The position numbers were made by a program, and so were the translations under genes. The notes beneath the pieces were generated by a model, which made no database searches, was not told the origin of the DNA, and worked only from the letters and a program-made list of their open reading frames with translations. From contig JAFSLR010000200.1 in the NCBI GenBank assembly GCA_017448375.1, forward strand, positions 1 to 6,946: 6,946 nucleotides of DNA, given 5' to 3'. The stretch comes from Synergistaceae bacterium (GTDB taxonomy: Bacteria > Synergistota > Synergistia > Synergistales > Aminobacteriaceae). Within the stretch, counting starts at the first letter, position 1. The number at the start of each line of letters is the position of its first letter. Positions 5,701 through 6,946 of this stretch are shown in pieces.

Positions 5701-6946
5701 TCTTACATCTCAACCGGAAGAACAGTAATCATATCTGGAATGCCTGAGAGAGCCGGAACATATCAGCTCAGATTCTATGCGTCTAACTCCTGGACATCAG
5801 ACAACAAAATGTTCACGCTTACGATTGAGCAGAGAGCCGACCCTGTAGAAATAATGACATCATACATTGAGCCGGCCGGAACAGGAACGGAATACAGTTT
5901 TGCGTTTACAGCATCAGGCGACGCAACTTTGTGGCAGGTCAGCGGTGATTTGCCTGAGGGACTCTCGCTTGACACAGTAAAAGGCGTAATTGGCGGTGTA
6001 ATTCCTGAGAATGTACTTGAGAAATATTCCGGCAAGAACTATTACCCGTCAAAAACGTATTCATTCACTGTTATAGTCTCGAACTCAACGGGCGGAATTG
6101 ACAGCAGGAATTTGTCCATGACCGTTTACGCGCCTGTAAAAATTCTCACAGATACTCTTGCTGATGCTCAGGCGGAGCAGGAATATAACGCGGAAATCGA
6201 GATCACAGGCACGGGTATGTACAGATACAACGATACATACACATCATACTCATTCTATGCTCCTGCATATTCTGTAAGCGGAATGCCGGAAGGCTTGAGT
6301 TATTATCAGGCAGACAACGGAAACATACGCCTCAACGGAAAACCAGCCCAGCAGGGAACGTACAGCATAGCAATACAGCTCAGAAACAATTACAGCAGCC
6401 AGGATAAAACGTTCGAGCTTTATGTTGCTCCAAAGCCCGCACCAACGCCCAAGCCGCAAATCATAGTGCCGGATAATTATGACGGAATACTTGAGGCTGG
6501 CAAAAATTACAGCTTCAAGTTCAGGGTAGCAGGCACAAAACCTGTAATTTCGACATCAGGCACACTTCCTGCAGGACTCTCGTTCGACACGTCAACTTGC
6601 ACTCTAAGCGGAACAGTAACGCCTGTTGACTCCGGGAAATATTCGCACAGCCAGCTGTCTTACAGATTCACAATCATCGCAAAGAACAGCGGAGGCACTG
6701 ACTCAGCAACAGTGAATATGTCTGTATACTATCCTCCGTCGATTGTTACGGGCACGGCTCTTCCTGAAGGAGAAATCAGCACACTCTACAATCAGGAAAT
6801 TACTGCTGAGGGTACAGAGGCTTCAATGACGTGGAAGAAAACATCAGGAAATCTCCCGGCAGGACTGAAGCTCATAACAAACAATAACAGTAGAACTTGC
6901 GCGATTACCGGCGTGCCGACAAAAACAGGAACGTATAACTTCACGC
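2683..6946 (+). CDS. Giant exported protein of tandem putative Ig-like (He_PIG/CADG-type) domains, 3' end cut by window edge
   Basis: One frame runs from ATG 2683 to the right edge with no stop: at least 1421 residues. The N-terminus is a classical signal peptide: MRRSK, a hydrophobic core, and a cleavage site after AWA (residue 23). Cys18 has Phe before it, so it is not a lipobox. The rest is 14 consecutive units of about 85-110 residues. Each has the hallmark of He_PIG-type putative Ig domains: S-G-x-L-P-x-G-[LF]-x-[LIV], then G-[IV]-P-x-x-x-G-x-Y-x-F-T. Units 1-8 (residues about 27-857) form one subfamily; units 9-14 (about 870-1421) form another. A Pro/Lys hinge (APKPAPTPKP, 1249-1258) lies between units 12 and 13. 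No catalytic motif is visible. In known proteins such domains build long surface stalks, adhesins or carbohydrate-binding scaffolds; a surface or secreted structural/adhesive role is inferred. The anchor lies beyond the window. If the host is Synergistota, a C-terminal sorting tail would be expected, but this is untested. The gene has its own predicted promoter at 2370 and long leader. Confidence 0.93.
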   Translation, partial: MRRSKIVFFFALIAALFCGTAWAEAVLDLSMDIYGEFPTAYTTSTWYGNYVSVSGGDGGYKFTIMSGDLPPDFYISQSEGYFYLRGIPNTPGTWDFTLRAADWRDHYTEKVFSVTVAGELFEASSDDMEFHTQNHYPGFETSGTVGESYSSRIYVYGGKESYTFSTSGAIPPGLSVRQSSNYFYLEGIPTTAGTNTFILRVIDARNAYIDIPSTISIAEGSYTAPSEADDMAIAGSITTEIRVNGSYSSSLTLSGAENRTCRWMISKGELPPGLYLSSSSSNSVSINGKANTAGEYTFTIRGIDSDTNTYAEREFTIKVNETPVNDSAMSFSNVFTSEWKMNESYSSNISLSGHSGTAYLTVTSGDIPPGLTLSTGSYYSSSNSRTCYLSGTPSTSGTYTFTLRATDSRYHYAEKDFTVKINDIPYLAADMSVTGEFPPEWRMNEYYYSGYYSYRYSSGYVVSVSGGTGTKYVNVVKGELPPGLSLRLDDSYIYLYGIPNTAGSYMFTLRITDSRNAYTDAVFTVKINDTPYSASDMSITGDFAAEWKVNENNSTSATITGALTTSRYFTDLHMTVASGDLPPGLSLSTSTKSEYDYSEGRSRYTGNCELYGIPSAPGTYTFTLRATDYRNAYAEKDFTVTVSGDKPADPSSAADMSLSGSFPESYTLSTWYSQSVQVSGGTPSYSFSISGGALPPGFYIRQDNGTFYLEGVPNTAGEYKFTLRVIDRRNAYTEKEYTVKINGDHTKGDGMSITGRLPDAYTTSSWYTNSTPLKIIGGNGTYTFKITSGGLPPGFYVRQGTPNYSGYYDDSGRYYTYNNENFYVEGIPTKPGTYTFTLQITDSSDKYVERNLTLNVYGNELTVPEPADPVKITTTSLKNALMGEAYSQDITYAGTATSWSITSGDLPAGLSLDASTGKISGTVADTAIDHNAASAKAYTFTVLAANDSGGKSSQTLTISVSERVHFTTDAALPNGKVGEPYEATINVSGTAVDSISRYNTTLPSGLSYISTGRTVIISGMPERAGTYQLRFYASNSWTSDNKMFTLTIEQRADPVEIMTSYIEPAGTGTEYSFAFTASGDATLWQVSGDLPEGLSLDTVKGVIGGVIPENVLEKYSGKNYYPSKTYSFTVIVSNSTGGIDSRNLSMTVYAPVKILTDTLADAQAEQEYNAEIEITGTGMYRYNDTYTSYSFYAPAYSVSGMPEGLSYYQADNGNIRLNGKPAQQGTYSIAIQLRNNYSSQDKTFELYVAPKPAPTPKPQIIVPDNYDGILEAGKNYSFKFRVAGTKPVISTSGTLPAGLSFDTSTCTLSGTVTPVDSGKYSHSQLSYRFTIIAKNSGGTDSATVNMSVYYPPSIVTGTALPEGEISTLYNQEITAEGTEASMTWKKTSGNLPAGLKLITNNNSRTCAITGVPTKTGTYNFT
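2761..5253 (+). repeat. Type A array: eight tandem Ig-like units
   Basis: Eight units start near residues 27, 126, 229, 327, 428, 535, 654 and 749 (bases 2761, 3058, 3367, 3661, 3964, 4285, 4642 and 4927). Each opens with a D-M-S-[IVL]-x-G-x-[FL]-like strand, has an LPPG or IPPG turn in the middle, then G-[IV]-P-[NST]-x-x-G-x-Y-x-F-T-L-R, and closes with D-x-R-N-A-Y-x-[ED]-K-x-[FY]-T-V-K-I or a variant. Units 1, 7 and 8 share Y-T-x-S-x-W-Y near the start and P-P-[DG]-F-Y-[IV] in the middle. Units 3-6 share E-[IW]-[KR]-[MV]-N-[EG] and mostly P-P-G-L-x-L. Conservation reaches the DNA: the 20 bases at 3874-3893 and 4537-4556 (units 4 and 6) are identical, and CTTCCTCCGGG recurs in several units. 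This indicates growth by duplication inside the gene. Confidence 0.85.
5290..6946 (+). repeat. Type B array: six He_PIG-like units in three long/short pairs
   Basis: Units start near residues 870, 964, 1055, 1152, 1260 and 1354 (bases 5290, 5572, 5848, 6136, 6460 and 6742); the last is cut by the window edge. They lack the D-x-R-N-A-Y tail of type A. The odd units (870, 1055, 1260) have S-G-x-L-P-x-G-L-S-[LF]-D, then an insertion of about 10-15 residues before Y-x-F-T-[VI], and end in N-[SD]-[ST]-G-G or D-S-G-G. The even units (964, 1152, 1354) open with a related T-x-[AT]-L strand (TTDAALPNG, LTDTLADAQ, VTGTALPEG) and then Y-[EN]-x-[TE]-I, and have G-x-P-x-x-x-G-T-Y without the insertion. 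The pair repeats about every 185-200 residues. Confidence 0.75.
6427..6456 (+). other. Pro/Lys-rich hinge between Ig-like units 12 and 13
   Basis: Residues 1249-1258 read APKPAPTPKP. It is the only proline-rich spacer in the visible protein, and it falls between two of the long/short domain pairs. It probably forms an extended, protease-exposed linker or marks a junction where a block of domains was joined. Confidence 0.6.

Noticed and set aside
2761..6946. Repeat-rich DNA considered as a CRISPR array or transposon remnant
   Set aside because: The repeats are about 300 bases long, diverged, in frame and explained by protein domain structure. There are no short identical repeats with unique spacers, no terminal inverted repeats and no transposase.

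Overview
The window reads as a piece of a bacterial chromosome with three genes on the + strand and no sign of mobile DNA, tRNA, rRNA or CRISPR. The organism is most likely a diderm (Gram-negative type) bacterium of moderate GC. It uses good Shine-Dalgarno sites, and the third gene encodes an exported protein made of long runs of putative Ig-like (He_PIG/CADG-type) domains. A gut or rumen member of Synergistota would fit this style of surface protein. That placement is an inference from general resemblance, not something the window proves.

Layout. (1) Positions 1-393 hold the 3' part of a gene for a small membrane protein with a charged cytoplasmic tail; its frame is open to the left edge. 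(2) After a 21-base gap comes a complete ftsH (415-2307), the membrane-anchored AAA+ zinc protease. The tight spacing suggests both genes share a transcript. (3) A strong rho-independent terminator (2335-2364) ends that transcript. (4) Six bases past its T-run is a perfect extended -10 box (TGcTATAAT, 2370-2378), probably the promoter of what follows. (5) About 300 bases of leader (2385-2682) hold one candidate 54-codon reading frame (2439-2603) and otherwise nothing I recognise. (6) From 2683 to the right edge runs one uninterrupted reading frame of at least 1421 codons, still open at 6946. It encodes a signal peptide followed by 14 tandem beta-sandwich-like units.

The giant exported protein is the interesting part. 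Units 1-8 (type A) share a core of D-M-S-x-x-G, then [DE/G]-L-P-P-G, then G-[IV]-P-x-x-x-G-x-Y-x-F-T-L-R, then a D-x-R-N-A-Y-x-E-K-x-[FY]-T-V-K-I tail. Units 9-14 (type B) are closer to ordinary He_PIG domains and alternate long/short, forming three copies of a two-domain super-repeat of about 185 residues. Several units carry Tyr/Ser/Gly-rich loop insertions, and four units carry a lone cysteine at the same strand position. The protein is probably a cell-surface or secreted adhesin or structural filament; its C-terminus, which would show how it is anchored, lies outside the window.

FtsH and the giant protein are neighbours but are separated by a terminator and a new promoter, so nothing in the sequence indicates a shared function. 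I do not see a convincing new multi-gene system here.
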